Of a stretch of DNA of 59,794 nt, positions 33,201 to 45,692 are shown in pieces. The position numbers and the translations under genes were made by a program. This stretch comes from Mesostigma viride. Its lineage: Eukaryota > Streptophyta > Mesostigmatophyceae > Mesostigmatales > Mesostigmataceae. A model generated the notes under the pieces. It worked only from the letters and a program-made list of their open reading frames with translations. It made no database searches and was not told the DNA's origin. The stretch spans positions 1 to 59,794 of the forward strand of contig RPFO01000446.1 in the NCBI GenBank assembly GCA_009746045.1, given 5' to 3'. The first letter of the stretch is position 1, and each line of letters begins with the position of its first letter.

Positions 33201-36200
33201 CTCACGAGGGTGACCTTTCTTCTGCTGAGATGTTGCCCTCTGCAGATGGCTACCGGGATGCCAGCGGTGACTTGGACATGCTCAGCCTGCAGCAGCAGGG
33301 AGAGCTCCATGAAGACCTGAAAATGCCAAGGACTGCTGAGTGGCTGGCGCAGTGGGCGGAGGTGAAGGGCGGCGATGTCAGCTGCTGGATGCAGGCGCTT
33401 AATGTGCTTTCCTCGTCGGTTGGTGGGAGTATAAACGAGATGGTCGGTGCAGACTTCTTTAACGAGGATGATGACGCCCGGGGAACTCTCCAAGATGCGG
33501 AGTGGCTGTACTCAACTGCGTTTTCGCCACCAAAGGCAAAGCCGGATCAAGCACTGGGGGTTGACGCTGGAGGCATGCGGAAGCCAGCTCTCCAAGGGGC
33601 ACGGGGTCAGCGGCGGGGCGATGGTGGGAGTCCCTGCAGGCCTGACCTGGGAAAGAACCTTAGCGGGCTTGCGAGCCCTGAGGTCTTCCAGGCCACGAGC
33701 CCTCAGCCGCAGCGCATCTTTGCAGGCGCTGCAGTGGGTGTGCATGACTGGGATCGCAACAGGACTGGTTCTCACGTGGGGCTGAATGTGGGCTTGTCCA
33801 CGGTGCATGACGCTGAGAATGGTGTGCCTCGCTCCGCTGCCTCATGTTTCGTGAAACGTGTGTCCACTGCGGTTGTGCGCGCCCCCGCTGAATCTGGGGA
33901 GCGTTTCCTGGCGCCATCTTTCGACTCGCAGAGCCAGTTCGAGCATCACGTCTTGCGTGCGCATGACCCGCAGCAGGCCCAGCCGGCGCACAAGGCAGAT
34001 GCCCGGTGGCAGAAGCAGCAGGCGCAGGCCGGGACACCGCCCCAGATGCCAGTCTTTGAGATAGACGACGGCGCTCACGATGGCAGCATGCTCGGCAAAC
34101 GGCGTGCTCCCCCCGTCTCGGCCAACCAAGGGGCTCTCCGTGGCAGTGCTGGCGGCAGCCAGAGCACGGATGACGAGATGGACGACAACGTGGTGTACCA
34201 GACCCAGGCGGTGCCTGTGTTCTCCGGCGGCCTCTTCTTTGTGCCGCAGGACGCGGCGGCGGTCTCGGACATGTTCCCTCCCTCCTCGCAGCTGTCCTTC
34301 ACGCCGGACCAGGGCGCTGCCAGGAGCGGCCGCACGGCCGGCCCCGCGGGTGCCAACAAATGCAATTCCACCACAACCACGACCACCACCATCACCGTGG
34401 CAGTGGCGGCCAATGACCCTGGCCGTAAGGACACTGGCAAGAAGGACCCTGACCTGATGGCGACAGCGAGCAGCCCACCGCGCAAGAAGCGTGGCACCGT
34501 TGCACACAAGTCGCCTTCCGACGATGGAGCCTGGCCCGCCGTGGGTGGCAGTGTCAGCAGCGGCAGCAGCTTGCGACAGCGGCCGGGCGAGGGCAGTGGC
34601 CGCCTGTCTCTACCCAGCCAGAATATAAGCTACAGCAGCTATGCCAACACGCCCACCATGTACCGGGAGGCAGACGAGGCGAACGCGGCGCGCCGTGGCC
34701 GCACAGGGGCTGGCCTGATGGTCCCCATCAGCCCCCATGATTGCGTGGACGCCGGGTTCAAGTCACCGTCAGATGACACCATCTGGCCCGTCCTAGGCAG
34801 CCCAGGCCATCCCAGCCAAGTCCGGGGCCGGCTGTCGCTGCTCAGCTATGGCAGCAACACGAATGACCCCGGCATGGGTAATGCTCTGGGCAGCCCCAGC
34901 GGCCGGACCACTGTTGCAGTGGCAAGATCCCTGGAGCTTCCCTTGATGGAGCATGCCAAGGACAACATGGCGTCTCCCCTCTCAGACTGCTGCACGGACA
35001 GCACACTGCAGTGCACTGAGAATCTGCCGCGCTGGCTTGGGGGCAGCGCAGTGGGCGGTGGTGGTAGTAGCCGGGTGTTGTACTCAGCAGGGCTGAGCCC
35101 ACCTGTCCCAACAGGCCCACCCCGGGCTTTGCAGCCTGGCCATGCCAGCCTGTATGGTTCCAAGAGGACCTCGGACAGCAAGAGCCCTGCGCATGCTTAT
35201 CCGTTTGCGGATCCGCTGACCAAGGGTGCGTCTCAAAAGGAGCAGGCTGGCAGCGGAGCCAAGGGGACGGCGGTAAAGACCGAGGCTGCAGGATGCTTTG
35301 TCAAAGTAACAAACTCCAAGGAAACTCTCAGGAGGTACTTGCTGCTTCTTTGTTGTTTTGAATCTTTGTTCTCAACCATGCTGATCATTTTTTCGATGTT
35401 TCAATGTTTGAACGTCTCAGTGATCTTTTCAATCCTTGGGTTGGAATGTGTCTTTTTTTTCAAACATCACGTCATGCATGGAGGCTAGTGGATGCACAAT
35501 TCTCATCCTTTCAGCAGTGCATGCAGTTATTCTTATCAAATGCTAGACTATCATGGACATGCCTGTAATACAGTCATTAACAAGGATCTGCTCATGCCGG
35601 TTGTTGGCGGTTCTGGCTGTTCCTTGATTTGTCGGATGCCTGCAGTGCGCGTGCCTCCGCTGAGGAACCAGCAAAGAACGCTGCCCCTGCCCTAGCAGCA
35701 GCAAGTGGGGGCAACCCAGGCAGGAGGCGCAGCAGTGGAGGCAGCAGCAACCGAGGGTGCAATTGCAAGAAGTCGAAGTGCCTGAAGTTGTACGTTACAT
35801 AGCATGCATGTGGAATTTTAATTCTTTGCTGCCTGACTGCACTCTTACAAGTCACGGCATTGCTTTAAAGTATAGCCTTCCATTGTTGACTAGCAGGTGC
35901 TGTGTGTGCCTCTTTGATGCGCGTAGCAATGCCTGTGTGTGTTTCATGTCAGTCTCGTGCAAGCATATGTCCAGGCATCGCTAAAGATCACCCTGGTAAT
36001 GCTGAATGCCGTTTAGAAAGTCAACAACATCGTTTTACACAGGGTCAGCACTCACGTGTTTCTTACCTGGTGCTAGCGCAGAGAGACATCGAAGAGGAGG
36101 AATTGTGGAAGATGGAGGTGGTGAGGGGCAAGGGCGAGGGGCAAGAGAGAAGAAGGGAGACGCGGAACAGAAACACTGTTGAAGCTGACAGAGAAATACA

Positions 36201-38552
36201 ATTTCAAACTACTGTTGTTACTCTTTCCGTATTTGCCGTACGGGCAGGTATTGTGAGTGCTTTTCTGCCGGGTTGTTCTGCGGGCCCGGTTGCCAGTGCC
36301 AGGGCTGCCACAACACCACCGAGCAGGCAGAGCTCGTCTCACAAGTGCAGGAGCAGATCATGGCCAGGGATCCTCTGGCATTTGCTCCAAAGGTCATCGG
36401 CGTCCAGGGGTCGTCCCCTTCTCAGGTAACTTCCATGGCACAACCCGAGTGGATGCACAGGCTTGTCTCATGCTTTATCACTCTGCTTGCTGCGCCTGTC
36501 AAAAACTTTCAAAGGTGCTGGTTGCCTCATGTTCTGCTGGGTGCCTGGCAGTCCCAGGGTGCGGAAGGTATCCATATCAGCACGCATTTAGTGCCACGTG
36601 TGATGCTGTTCTAGGCAACGCCTTAGTTGGGAGAACCCTTGCAGTGTGGTGGTGGTGAGCAGGATCTGGGCGACATGGACCTTGAAGTGTTGTCTTAGGA
36701 TATGGCTGGCTGGCTGGCTGTTGCGCAAGCCATTCAGTCATCTTGTCCGCCATTTGTTCGCACCTTGGCATTGCCCCGGTCGAAGAGGTACCCAGGATGG
36801 TGTATCTAACTTGCATGTGCCTACATGGTTGGTTGGGCAATCTTCCATTCCCGGATTATTCTGCAGGATGAAAGCCGCAGCCGGACACCACACTCCATCG
36901 CTGGGGCACACAAGCACCGGCGGGTGTCTGCCGAGTGGCTTCAGGTAAATTCTGGCGCACCCACTTGCATGCTTCTAGATAAGGGCCAGCAGATGCCCAT
37001 GCATTTTCAATACCAGGCGCCTGGGCTTTTTCGCTGCTTGGCATGTGCTGATTCACAGATGAAAAGAAGGTAGAGCTAGACACCAATAACTTAGGAAACA
37101 ACGGCCAATGGTTCGGGCTAAACTGTGCTGCTATCTGCCTCCTTTCTTCATTTACCGCTGGGGAAGGGAAGTTGTTGCTTAACTTATGCATGGGTAAAAG
37201 TGTCACATGCATTTTCATGTTGGCTGCAAGTTGGCTGCTGCAATTGGCTGACGCAGTTGCACATATGACTCCAGCTGCCCATCTTCTGTGCAAGTGCTTG
37301 CGGTGATCAAGGGTTCTGTGACCACCCCTAAAAGTTGTGCATTGCAGGAATGCCTTCTAACTTTTGTGCTGACTGTTTTATGTGTGCGATCCTGGGCCTT
37401 ATTGCCTATTTCTGTGCAGGAGGAGGGGCTGCAAACACCCAGTTCCAACCCTCTGGCTAGGCACAAGAAGGGCTGCACCTGCAAGCGTTCCAAATGCAAC
37501 AAGAAGTACTGCGAGTGCTACCAAGTAAGATTTTTAGTTGTTATATATGGCGAATCTTGTGTGCATGAGTCAATCACCTGCATGTAAAGCCGCCTCCCCT
37601 CACCTGGTGTAATTACATGCGCAATGGACAGAAGCCCTTGCTGCAACGCCAGGCCATTCGTGTTTGCTGTCCGAAATGTCAGTTGTACACTTGTTTGTAA
37701 CTCCTCGTGCAGCTCTACCCTGATGCAGCAATCCTCACCATTTCAAGGCCAGTGACGCAGAAAGGCACAAACTACGATTTATTTAACTAACAGTGGTAGA
37801 ATGGTTGTCCAGGTTCAGCTTACAGGTCCTTGTCTCTGTGCATACTTCAGTGCAGTGCAAACTCACGCGTTTGATGCTTGGTACATTGGAGCTGAAAGCG
37901 CGATACGATATCATTTGGGTGGTGCGGGTAGAATTTGTGGGTAGATTACGTCGGGGGTGCATTGTTCGTAAGTTTTGAACCAATGTTTCTTTGTGATGTA
38001 CTCTACATCATCATTTTCTCATATGTTTGTTTTAATTCCGCTTACCTCTGCTTCCCCTGACATTGGTGACTCATGCGTAACAGGCGGGAGTGCTGTGCTC
38101 CGAAGCATGCAAGTGTGAAGGCTGTGAAAACCATGGCCGGAAGGGCTGTGCAACGCATACGCCGTCCTCTAAGAACCCTGCGGCAGGTGAGAAAGAGACT
38201 GCATGGTATTGCTCAAGCGTTGCTGGAACCATGGATGCATGCAAGCAGGTGTTCTTTTGTGCAGGTTATAAATGCAGAAGTAGAGTAGTTGCCTTAAGAG
38301 GTTCAGTAATTGTATAGAAGTTGCACAACCATTCTTACTTCTTAGTTGCATCATCAGTGCTGTCACATAGGGACTGCGGCACGCTTGCATAACAACCGAG
38401 CCCTGCATATTTCCCACTCTACAACTAGGCTATAACTGTTCATATGCTTTTCTGTGCAATTCTGTTGTGTTGTGACAGGGGGGCACGTGGGTGATGCTGC
38501 AAATGGCCGGAGCGAAGACAGCCCTGACCCCCCGAAGGCGCTGCTGGCGTGA
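30082..38552 (+). CDS. CPP/TSO1-like CXC-domain protein, 10 exons, ~1492 aa
   Basis: Exons: 30082-30177, 30383-30525, 31366-31885, 32297-35334, 35646-35789, 36248-36425, 36867-36944, 37420-37524, 38084-38186, 38479-38552. All introns are GT-AG and phases join to TGA 38550. Exon 2 has WNSLSPLPPVKTLHAQTYND, like the conserved N-terminal motif of plant CPP proteins. Exon 4 (1012 codons) is long and low-complexity, with a Gln-rich stretch (~475-530). CXC repeat 1 spans exons 5-6 (about 1304-1337: CNCKKSKCLKL, then YCECFSAGLFCGPGCQCQGC). RDPLAFAPKV is the conserved spacer. CXC repeat 2 spans exons 8-9 (about 1418-1455: CTCKRSKCNKKYCECYQ, then AGVLCSEACKCEGCENHG). CXC repeats bind zinc and AT-rich promoter elements; relatives (LIN54, TSO1, TCX) act in cell-cycle complexes. 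The start at 30082 is inferred and further 5' exons are possible. Confidence 0.92.
30240..30286. repeat. T-run followed by ~32 G homopolymer, CPP intron 1
   Basis: TTTTTTTTTT, then an unbroken G run to 30286, inside the first intron. Length is uncertain in any assembly. Confidence 0.9.
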
Positions 38553-39295
38553 TGCCAAGATGGATGTTCACACTTGGCGCAGTGCCAGGGCAACCAGCTG
38601 GGCAGACTAGCAAGTTGATTGCTTGAATGCTTGGCTAGTAGGGCACTTACCCTGCTTGTGCTGTTGTGCTTTCAGCTAAATTTTACGGCTCTACATGCAA
38701 TGCAGCGAAAGATCTGGGTAGTCGCTGGGAGGAGAATGGCAGCTTAGTTTGAATTTTCTCCACTCTTTGCGCAAGGATGGCTAGTTTTGGATGCAGAACT
38801 CTCCGGGCGCGCACCTAGTTTTTCAGGGGGTGTCTTCTAATTTCACAGTGACTTCCCTGGCCGGCCAGTGGGCTTTTTACGATAGGTCTATTTATTCCGA
38901 CCTGCACATTTTAGGAGGGCTTGTCCCTCAAACTCTATGATATTTGATGAGTTTTCCTTTGATCTAGCTTGTAATTACCTTGATATTCTGCCATGTAAAT
39001 GTGCATTAGAAGTCTGTTGCATGTTTGACATTTCAATCTATGACCATCACAAGCTTGCTTGGGTCATTTTCTATGTAAGTAGCTACGTTGTTTTTGCTCA
39101 TGTACAAGCAGGACTTTATGCTGAAGTTTAATGGCAACTTTTCTAATCATGATCGCTTTCAACAATGTAGCATGCACATGTGCTCATGAATGTCATCCCA
39201 TTCTGCAAGAGTTCTAATTTGTCAGAATTTTAAAGCATGTCATTGTGCATGTAATATACCATGCATGCGCATGTGCTGCATAAAGTCACATGCAT
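38553..39295. other. 3' flank of CPP gene, no gene seen
   Basis: AT-richer DNA after the stop. TTGTAA-type elements occur (38969), the kind of signal used for polyadenylation in several green algae, but no single site can be fixed. Confidence 0.4.
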
Positions 39296-39299
39296 GCGC

Positions 39300-39365
39300 A
39301 GGAATATGTGCTACATGATCTCCCAACGGCGGCATGTTATTTATAATTTAATTTAATTTTTTTAA
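39300..39365 (+). mobile_element. Subfamily B 3'-terminal remnant
   Basis: GGAATATGTGCTACATGATC, TCCCAACGGCGGCATGTTAT and an AATTTAATTT tail match the B-type terminus at 41610-41655. Confidence 0.6.
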
Positions 39366-39439
39366 TGCGCAGGGCGCAGCTACATTCAAGAGTTGCATGG
39401 GCTAGTGCAACTTGGACATAGCTCTAGAAACGCGCACAT

Positions 39440-39570
39440 GATATATATTCATTGAGAATGATAAATTACGGAGGTGAGATTGGCATGTAACATAAGTCCT
39501 GAAAACCCCCAAAAGGAGAAGAACCCTGAAGAAATTAATAGTAATCTGACACGGACATCCAAGGATCCGA
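39440..39570. repeat. Copy of fold-back family arm
   Basis: GATATATATTCATTGAGAAT, ATTACGGAGGTGAGATTGGC and the GGAGAAGAACCCTGAAGAAA block match 10109-10335 (the last part in reverse complement), so the same element family lies beside both B-type copies. Confidence 0.65.
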
Positions 39571-39571
39571 G

Positions 39572-41657
39572 CCACGAGCCACGAGGTAGCCATGGCTGAC
39601 GGCGGAGCTCATAACTTTCACGTTTGAGCACCGAATTTAGCCGTGAATATCACAATCGACGCGTCTTTCTAAGACGCACATGCTGATATAATTTTCCGAA
39701 GCTATTACGCAATATATGACGAGCAAACGCTCCTCGACGCAACGCAGCCTGGTGGCTGCGCTCGGCAATGAAAATACGTCTGCATGCAGCTCTTGCTGAA
39801 GCTAGCTTCGCCATCAGGGACGGAGGGCAGTGGTGACACGATCAGTCACGCACTGGTGCTCGCCCCTAACCCTCCCGGGCCTTCCTCGCCCTCTGCATCG
39901 CCTGACCCAAAGCGCAGCCGCCCAGGCGAACCTGGCTGGTCCGAGCGCGATTTCGACGTTGATCAGCTCTTCACCACCTTCGACGTCAACAGGCCGGCCT
40001 GCCTTTTTCGAAATGCCATCCATCAAGATACTGGAGCTCATGTTTTACGGGTCACACGCTTCACTGCTGGCCCTGTGCCAGCAATTCCATTCCAGAACCC
40101 ACTTTTTCCGCAACGGAGCTGACGGCCGGTTTTCCAATAGCGTATCTGACGCCCCTTCTTCGGCCAACATGGCCGGCTGGTCTCGCCACCGCCTTCAGCT
40201 CGCAGCTGTCTAGCTTTACCCTCATTAAGCGCGCTCGGCCGCGGACCGCCTGCACCACGCCCCCATTACCGAATCCACCTTCCTCCGCCACCTCCACGAC
40301 GCCCTCTCACAGCACGTGATGCCCATTGCTGCAGATGAGTGGCAGCTGTGGGTCGCACGCTGGCTGCTGAGCTCCCCACCATCCCCACCGCCACCGCCAT
40401 GCACCCTCCTCGCCTCCCCCCCCCCCCCCCCTCCGCCTGAACCGACTCCATCACCGCCCAGCTCCGCGACATCGACCAGCGTCTTAAAGACAATGCCATC
40501 GCTATCGAGGTCCTGCAGAACACCGCAGGCCTCACCGCCCAGGCGGTGAAGGACATTTCCGCCAAGCCAGCCCCTAGCTGCTGGCCTGGCGGCCGGCGAT
40601 GGCCTCCCATCACGACCTCGGCGGACATGCTTAAGCAGCACACCACCTCCACCACCTCCGCCGTCGCAGCCCAGCTCCAGCGGCAGATCGCGCTTGACCT
40701 CGAGCGAGGAGGCCGAGCTCGCCAAGCGCATGCAGCCTCAACGTCATCGTCAAAGAACTTCGACATGGAGGAAGGTGAGAATTCAGAGAAGCTTGCACGT
40801 GCATTTGTTTGAGAGAGAAATTCTTGGTCGCATGGGCCTTACTGGTGAGATCGAGCTGGTCGTCCACCGCCTTCCCCGTGCGTGGGGTAAGGCAGGGGCG
40901 CCCCCGCTCCTTCTATGCACCTTTAAGAACCCGGCGGACAAGATTTCCTTTCTCAGACGCCCGGCAAGCGGCTCGAGAAGACTCACTTATCCCTTGACGA
41001 CGACTTGACCCTGGCGCAGCAACAACGGCGACGGGAGCTATGGCCGACCTACCTCCAGCTCCGACAGACCAAGGCGGGGCAGCCGGTGTACTGCATGGAA
41101 GGGGGCGGCCGGCTTGTGGCGCCATCGACGTCGGCCACAAGCCCTGGCATGCGACCCCCGCGGCCCCATCGACTCCAGAAGCCCCAGCTTAGGGGAATAC
41201 AGCAGTAGTAGTGTAGAATAGATAGACCGTGGCCATGTACATGTAAGCCTAGCTCCTACAGGCTCTATACCAGCTGACTCACGAGTCTCATTTAGCCATG
41301 TATACATGTGTGCCTATGATGTGCCACACTCCAGATGATGCCTAGCTTTATCTAGTTATGCTGTGCCCATGAAGAGAGCTGTTCTCTGCTGAGAGGCCAC
41401 GCTCTAGCTCTTTGTATAGCTATGCGCTGATCTTCCCCACCGGCTATGACGGGCTCCCCTTAGCTGGGTAATGCCCGAGACTCTGGGTGGTGCAGGTGCC
41501 CTAGTGCACCTAGAGCAAGTGTTGTTTACTACATTCCCACCCTTGCAGGAAGTAGCTAAGTAGAATGTACTACAGGCTCATGTGCCCCAAGGTTCTCTGG
41601 GCTGTGTGCTACATATACTCCCAACGGAGTTATGTTCCTAATTAATTAATTAACTTA
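39572..41657 (+). pseudogene. Subfamily B non-LTR retrotransposon, near-complete ORF1 unit
   Basis: This is the uninterrupted relative of 12478-15480. The leader is GCCACGAGGTAGCCATGGCT. The ORF1-like N-terminus (from 39784, ALVLAPNPPGPSSPSASPDP) is followed by a C/P-rich tract, then a C-terminal nucleic-acid-binding-like segment (40800-41060: MGLTGEIELVVHRLPRAWGK and, after frame changes, DLTLAQQ..RREL). The 3' UTR carries TAGTAGTGTAGAATAGATAG, a GTGTGCCTATGATGTGCCAC block and ACTCCCAACGGAGTTATG, with the tail TTAATTAATTAA. At least four frame breaks make it non-functional. No reverse transcriptase is attached. Confidence 0.75.
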
Positions 41658-41659
41658 AT

Positions 41660-42600
41660 CCAAGGATCACGCCAGCTGCACAAGGTACAACTAGCTACAT
41701 CACAAAACTACGCCACGCAGCAACATCGCTGCATATGCCGGCCCACCATGCAGGCCTTGGAGGGATTTAGACCGCCTGGGTCGCAATAAAGTCGGCCCGG
41801 GTGCGGCGGAATAACATGCACATCAGCCAAGCTAGGTGCGAGTGAGGGCAAGTGACAGGCGCTGCCGGCATGCCGCCGATACGAGGACCACATGCATGCG
41901 GGCAGACCACGGGGCGGTCTGCATGACCCTCGAGGTGGAGGCGGTCCGTTCACGGCGCTGGCACTGCACTCGTGGAAAAACTCCGCCGTCTTGGGGCCCA
42001 CAGTGGCCCCGAACTCCTCAAGGACAAAGTGGATGACCCGGTGGGGCCCCACATTGCCGTAGGAGGCAAACTTGTCGCGCTCAGCCACAGCGGCTGCAGC
42101 GCCGGCATCCACAGCCGCTCGGAGGATGTATGTGGCAACCGGAGAGCGGCCGAGCCACGGAGACATCGATGAGCAGGTGGCAACCCTGCCTGGCATCGTA
42201 GTCAAGCACGGTATTGTCGGGGCGGCCGGTGGTTGGGTAAGTAGAGGGCGGCCCCATCCGCGTCCTCGCACTTGATGGTGGAGTGCCGGGGAAAGACCGA
42301 CCAAACCATGGCACACACCACCCGGAGGAGAGCGGTATGCATGGAGATAGAGGATCGAACCAGTTCTGGATGATTCTGCTGGCCACCCATGCACGCGATG
42401 TAGTGCGTCCCAGTAGTATCGATAGCAAGCCCGCAGCTGCCGCAGGACGCACCTGCCGTGATGAGAGGTGGCGGGGCAAACATCTGGTGGCGGAGAGCGA
42501 TGGCGTAAAGGGCCGGAACCAGCGTGAACAAAAGGCTCATGGGGAGGGCGCGCAGGAAATATGCGGCCCCCACGCTCCCCTCGATCAAGGGAATTAAACG
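41660..42600 (-). pseudogene. Non-LTR retrotransposon RT C-terminus/endonuclease, diverged copy
   Basis: The minus strand encodes SVGAAYFLRALPMSLLFTLV, the knuckle CGSCGLAIDTTGTHYIACMG, then RPDNTVLDYD..HLLIDVSVARP and VIHFVLEEFGATVGP. These match the family at 4.5-11.8 kb but are clearly diverged, and two frame changes occur. It is 5'-truncated at about 42600. It lies tail to tail with the B copy. Confidence 0.8.
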
Positions 42601-42692
42601 GAGTGAAGCTAGTTAATTAAGCCTTCCCCTGACCGTTCCAGCTCGCATGCAGACCCATCCAGTCGGCACAGTGTAGTACAGTACGTCATTTT

Positions 42693-42744
42693 CGCGTTAA
42701 GTTACGATCGCCGCGCCAAATATTCTAGGCGTCGTAACTTAACG
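42693..42744. repeat. Short hairpin, 14 bp arms
   Basis: GCGTTAAGTTACGA (42693-42706) pairs with TCGTAACTTAACGC (42731-42744), and a third AACGTAACTTAACG follows. The sequence recalls the termini of the palindromes at 45.7-46.6 kb. Confidence 0.55.
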
Positions 42745-43770
42745 CTGGAACGTAACTTAACGGCAGAATTAGGCTAGCAGCCCACCCCCTCCTACTCTGA
42801 CGGAATTCTATATGGCATTCGACAGCTCTCATCAAGCCCGATTCAGAGCTCTGCAGCATCAATTAAGATTCAAGGGCGCTCAAAGCATGAGTGCTTGCAT
42901 GTTGTTGCATGAAGGCCGTTTCTTCCTTGGCGGGCTCGGCTGTGCGGCTGCCTCGACCTGCAGAGCTAGTCAGTCAGCCGCAGGGCGATGGCTTTCTCTT
43001 GGATCCGGCTTAAGGCGCGCCCGCTCCAGCTTGCGCCTTGAACTTCTTCTGCATGGGAGGACCTCCATTTCCGTCATGGTGATCCTGCTCACTTTGGACC
43101 TCAATTGAAATTCGAGTCCTTGCCCGGCCTTCCAGACGTCGCGCGCCGCGGGTGCATGGCGGTCCGAAGCACTCTCGATTGCTTTCGCCGGTGTCAAGAG
43201 CTACGTCGGCGATGTGATTGATATGTACATAGAGCGTGTATAAGGCCGTCATCAGGCCGTTGGTTGACGACTTCCACGCGCGCTTGGTGCGTTAAATTGG
43301 CGGCGGCGGCGTTAATTAAGGCCAGCGTTTTATATGCGGCCCGGGGGGGCGGCCGAGGAGCTCCTCGCCGGTGATGGGCCCGGCCGGGCGGTCGTGCGAG
43401 CAGTCCTCATTTGACAATTGACCCAGACCCGTCAGCATCGGCACAGTGCCCCCGCCCGGCCTCCTCATTGATTCCCCCCTCCTTAATTGTCGTGCATAGT
43501 CTCCATGCTGCACGGGCGCGAACGCCCGCGGCAATCTCGCGCTTCTCGGCGTCCGTGGGGGAGCGTTCTTCTTTCCCCCCTCCCGTCTATCCCGTCTCAC
43601 CTCTCGAGAGGATTAAGCGCCTATACCACTTGCTGCAAACTGACCTCTACATAGCTCGTCAGTGTTGGTATTAGTTAATTTGGTCCTGACCATGCTGAGT
43701 GTTGTCAGGAGCGGTTGTTCAGCTGCCCCAACCTGAGTCTTCGCCCTCATGCTATTATCAGGACTGACGC
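42745..43770. other. Unassigned DNA between retroelements
   Basis: Frames of up to ~98 codons exist on both strands, but none has a recognisable motif or support from neighbours. I see no gene that I can defend. Confidence 0.4.
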
Positions 43771-43774
43771 ATCT

Positions 43775-44040
43775 CGAGCATTACCTAGTCACGTGCACCG
43801 CTAACGCACGGTACGTACACGTACCACCAGCCACAATAGCCTTAGCCTAGTCCTTGTACAGCCATGCTACGTCCTGGCTAGTGGCTACATATGCCCAGAT
43901 TACTTGCCCACGCTCCTTGTTATGACATATGCTCACATGGGTCTTATTGCACCCACAGATCCTGCCGGATCGTTTAGCGTGTTCGATTGCAGCTGTGGCA
44001 TGCCTTTGGCATGAAGGAGAAAGGGGGTCTCTGCCCTTTC
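43775..44040 (+). mobile_element. Subfamily A 3' UTR, truncated before its terminus
   Basis: TAGTCACGTGCACCGCTAAC, CCACGCTCCTTGTTATGACA, GGCATGCCTTTGGCATGAAG and GGGGGTCTCTGCCCTTTCTT match 14525-14770. It breaks off at 44040 where another retroelement begins. Confidence 0.8.
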
Positions 44041-44043
44041 TTC

Positions 44044-44710
44044 GGCCCTTGTCCTCAGCAATGATCCTAGCTCAGTTCTTTATGGCTGCGAGGCGTGGAC
44101 CCTGGACCAGGCGCTGAGCCAGCAGCTTGACGGCACCGTCACTCGAATGCTCCGTCGTCATATCCTCGGCGTCCGCTACCAAGAACGCCGCACCCGGGCC
44201 GAGCTCTACTGCGAGCTCCCTCTTGTCACCCATACCATCCGACACCGCCGCCTCCTCTTTGCCGGCCATCTTGCCCGCACAGACCAGGTGAATACCGATG
44301 TGGGCCCTGCCGGGGGGCTTAAGACGGGCCAACCAGGTAGACACCTCCTCCTATGGCAGGGTCCCCTTGTCCCATCGCAAACCACTGGCAAACTTGCGCG
44401 CGCCGGGCACCGGCGCGGCGCGACCCGGACCTATGTGACACAACTGCTTGAAGATGCAGGGCTTCTGGGACTATCCGTACTCCGCGCCCGGCCGCATGAT
44501 TGACAAGGAGAAATGGGCTGCCATCTGCGATAAGCACCTTCCCGAGGGTATATGCTCCTGTTTTCTCCCCACGTACGGGCCCCGCGGCCCGTTCCTAGCC
44601 AGGGTAGAAGTCCGCAGGTGGAGGTTATTGGTCCTGAGGATAGCCGCTACGGGCGTCCCCAACATCTACTGCTCCAACCTAGGGCCATTGCTGGTACTTT
44701 TGACGTCATG
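44044..44710 (+). pseudogene. RTE/CR1-like reverse transcriptase C-terminal fragment
   Basis: The translation reads VLYGCEAWTLDQALSQQLDG, TRMLRRHILGV, YCELPLVTHTIRHRRLLFAG HLART, then (after a frame change) LLLWQG and RGATRTYVTQLLEDAGL. This order is characteristic of the region after the palm in RTE/CR1/Jockey-type non-LTR reverse transcriptases. It is a third family, unlike the restriction-like-endonuclease elements. 5'-truncated. Confidence 0.8.
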
Positions 44711-45212
44711 AAAGCAGCGTTTTGGACTAGTGGAAGATGATGTTACAGCATAAAAAGTCCATTTTATCATGAATGAACATGGCCAACAACCCCAAGTGCC
44801 CCTAAATTTCTCAATATTTGTAGAGAAATGCTACTTCTCATAATTAAAACCTGCACAAATGCACAATTTGGGGCATGCATGTGAAAGTTTGAAGTACAAA
44901 TTCACAATGAGGTTTTACATTTTTCAATTAATAATGGTATCTCATTCTTCAATCAATCAATTTGCAATCGTCCAAACAATTTATTCATTTCATACATGTC
45001 CGAATATGTTGAAAGAACACATGCAAGTGCTCAATCAGCGTGGACCCCCTTGGACGCGCCCCACCATATATACATTGGACACGTCACCCCAACTAAGTAC
45101 TAAACTGCCCAAAGTCACGGTAACTGATCCAACTACTATGTACATCTGCATTTCTCCACGTTGCGGTGGGAAATTACGTGCAAAACGCGATTTCGTGCAA
45201 AGTCCTCGCCCA
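44711..45212. other. AT-rich spacer, no gene seen
   Basis: Short frames only. Composition shifts here from GC-rich retroelements to the AT-richer right-hand block. Confidence 0.4.
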
Positions 45213-45692
45213 TCATCGCTTGCCAGGTCGATATGAAGGAATGTTGTCCCAGCTGGCGCCTTCCTTCAGGAGAGTAACATGTTCTCTAGCGAACTTCAGA
45301 GGGAAACGAAACTTTTGCTCGCACTCATTACTCCAACCGAGGTCGTGCCCTTCATCAAACCATCTGAACACCACCTTCTCCCTCTCTTTGCCCAGGAGGG
45401 TGCCAAAGAGCGGAAAATCTTCCTTCTTGGGGTACTTGTGCTCCCAGTTTATGCACACCTCGTCTACCCATTTCGAACTCCAACCTCCGCGACTCAGTTT
45501 CGCGCCATCCATAAAGCGCATCCGGACGTCCGGCCGAACGTCCCTGATTCGGTTTTCGTCCGTCGCATCTCTGCCCTGACCACCACCCTTCTGCGGCTGT
45601 GCAGGTTCGTCGGCACCCTCCGTCTCCTGCCCCGCCCCTCGCCTGCCCCCTCCCCGACGTTTTGCCTTCTGCCCCTGCGCAGCCGCCGCCTC

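Noticed and set aside
32045-35488. The 1147-codon frame as a complete single-exon gene
   Set aside because: Splice sites, phase and CPP motifs show that only 32297-35334 is coding, as exon 4 of a 10-exon gene.
44859-45236. 125-codon plus-strand frame
   Set aside because: No motif, weak composition, and the 3' end overlaps the coding strand of the split gene on the other strand.
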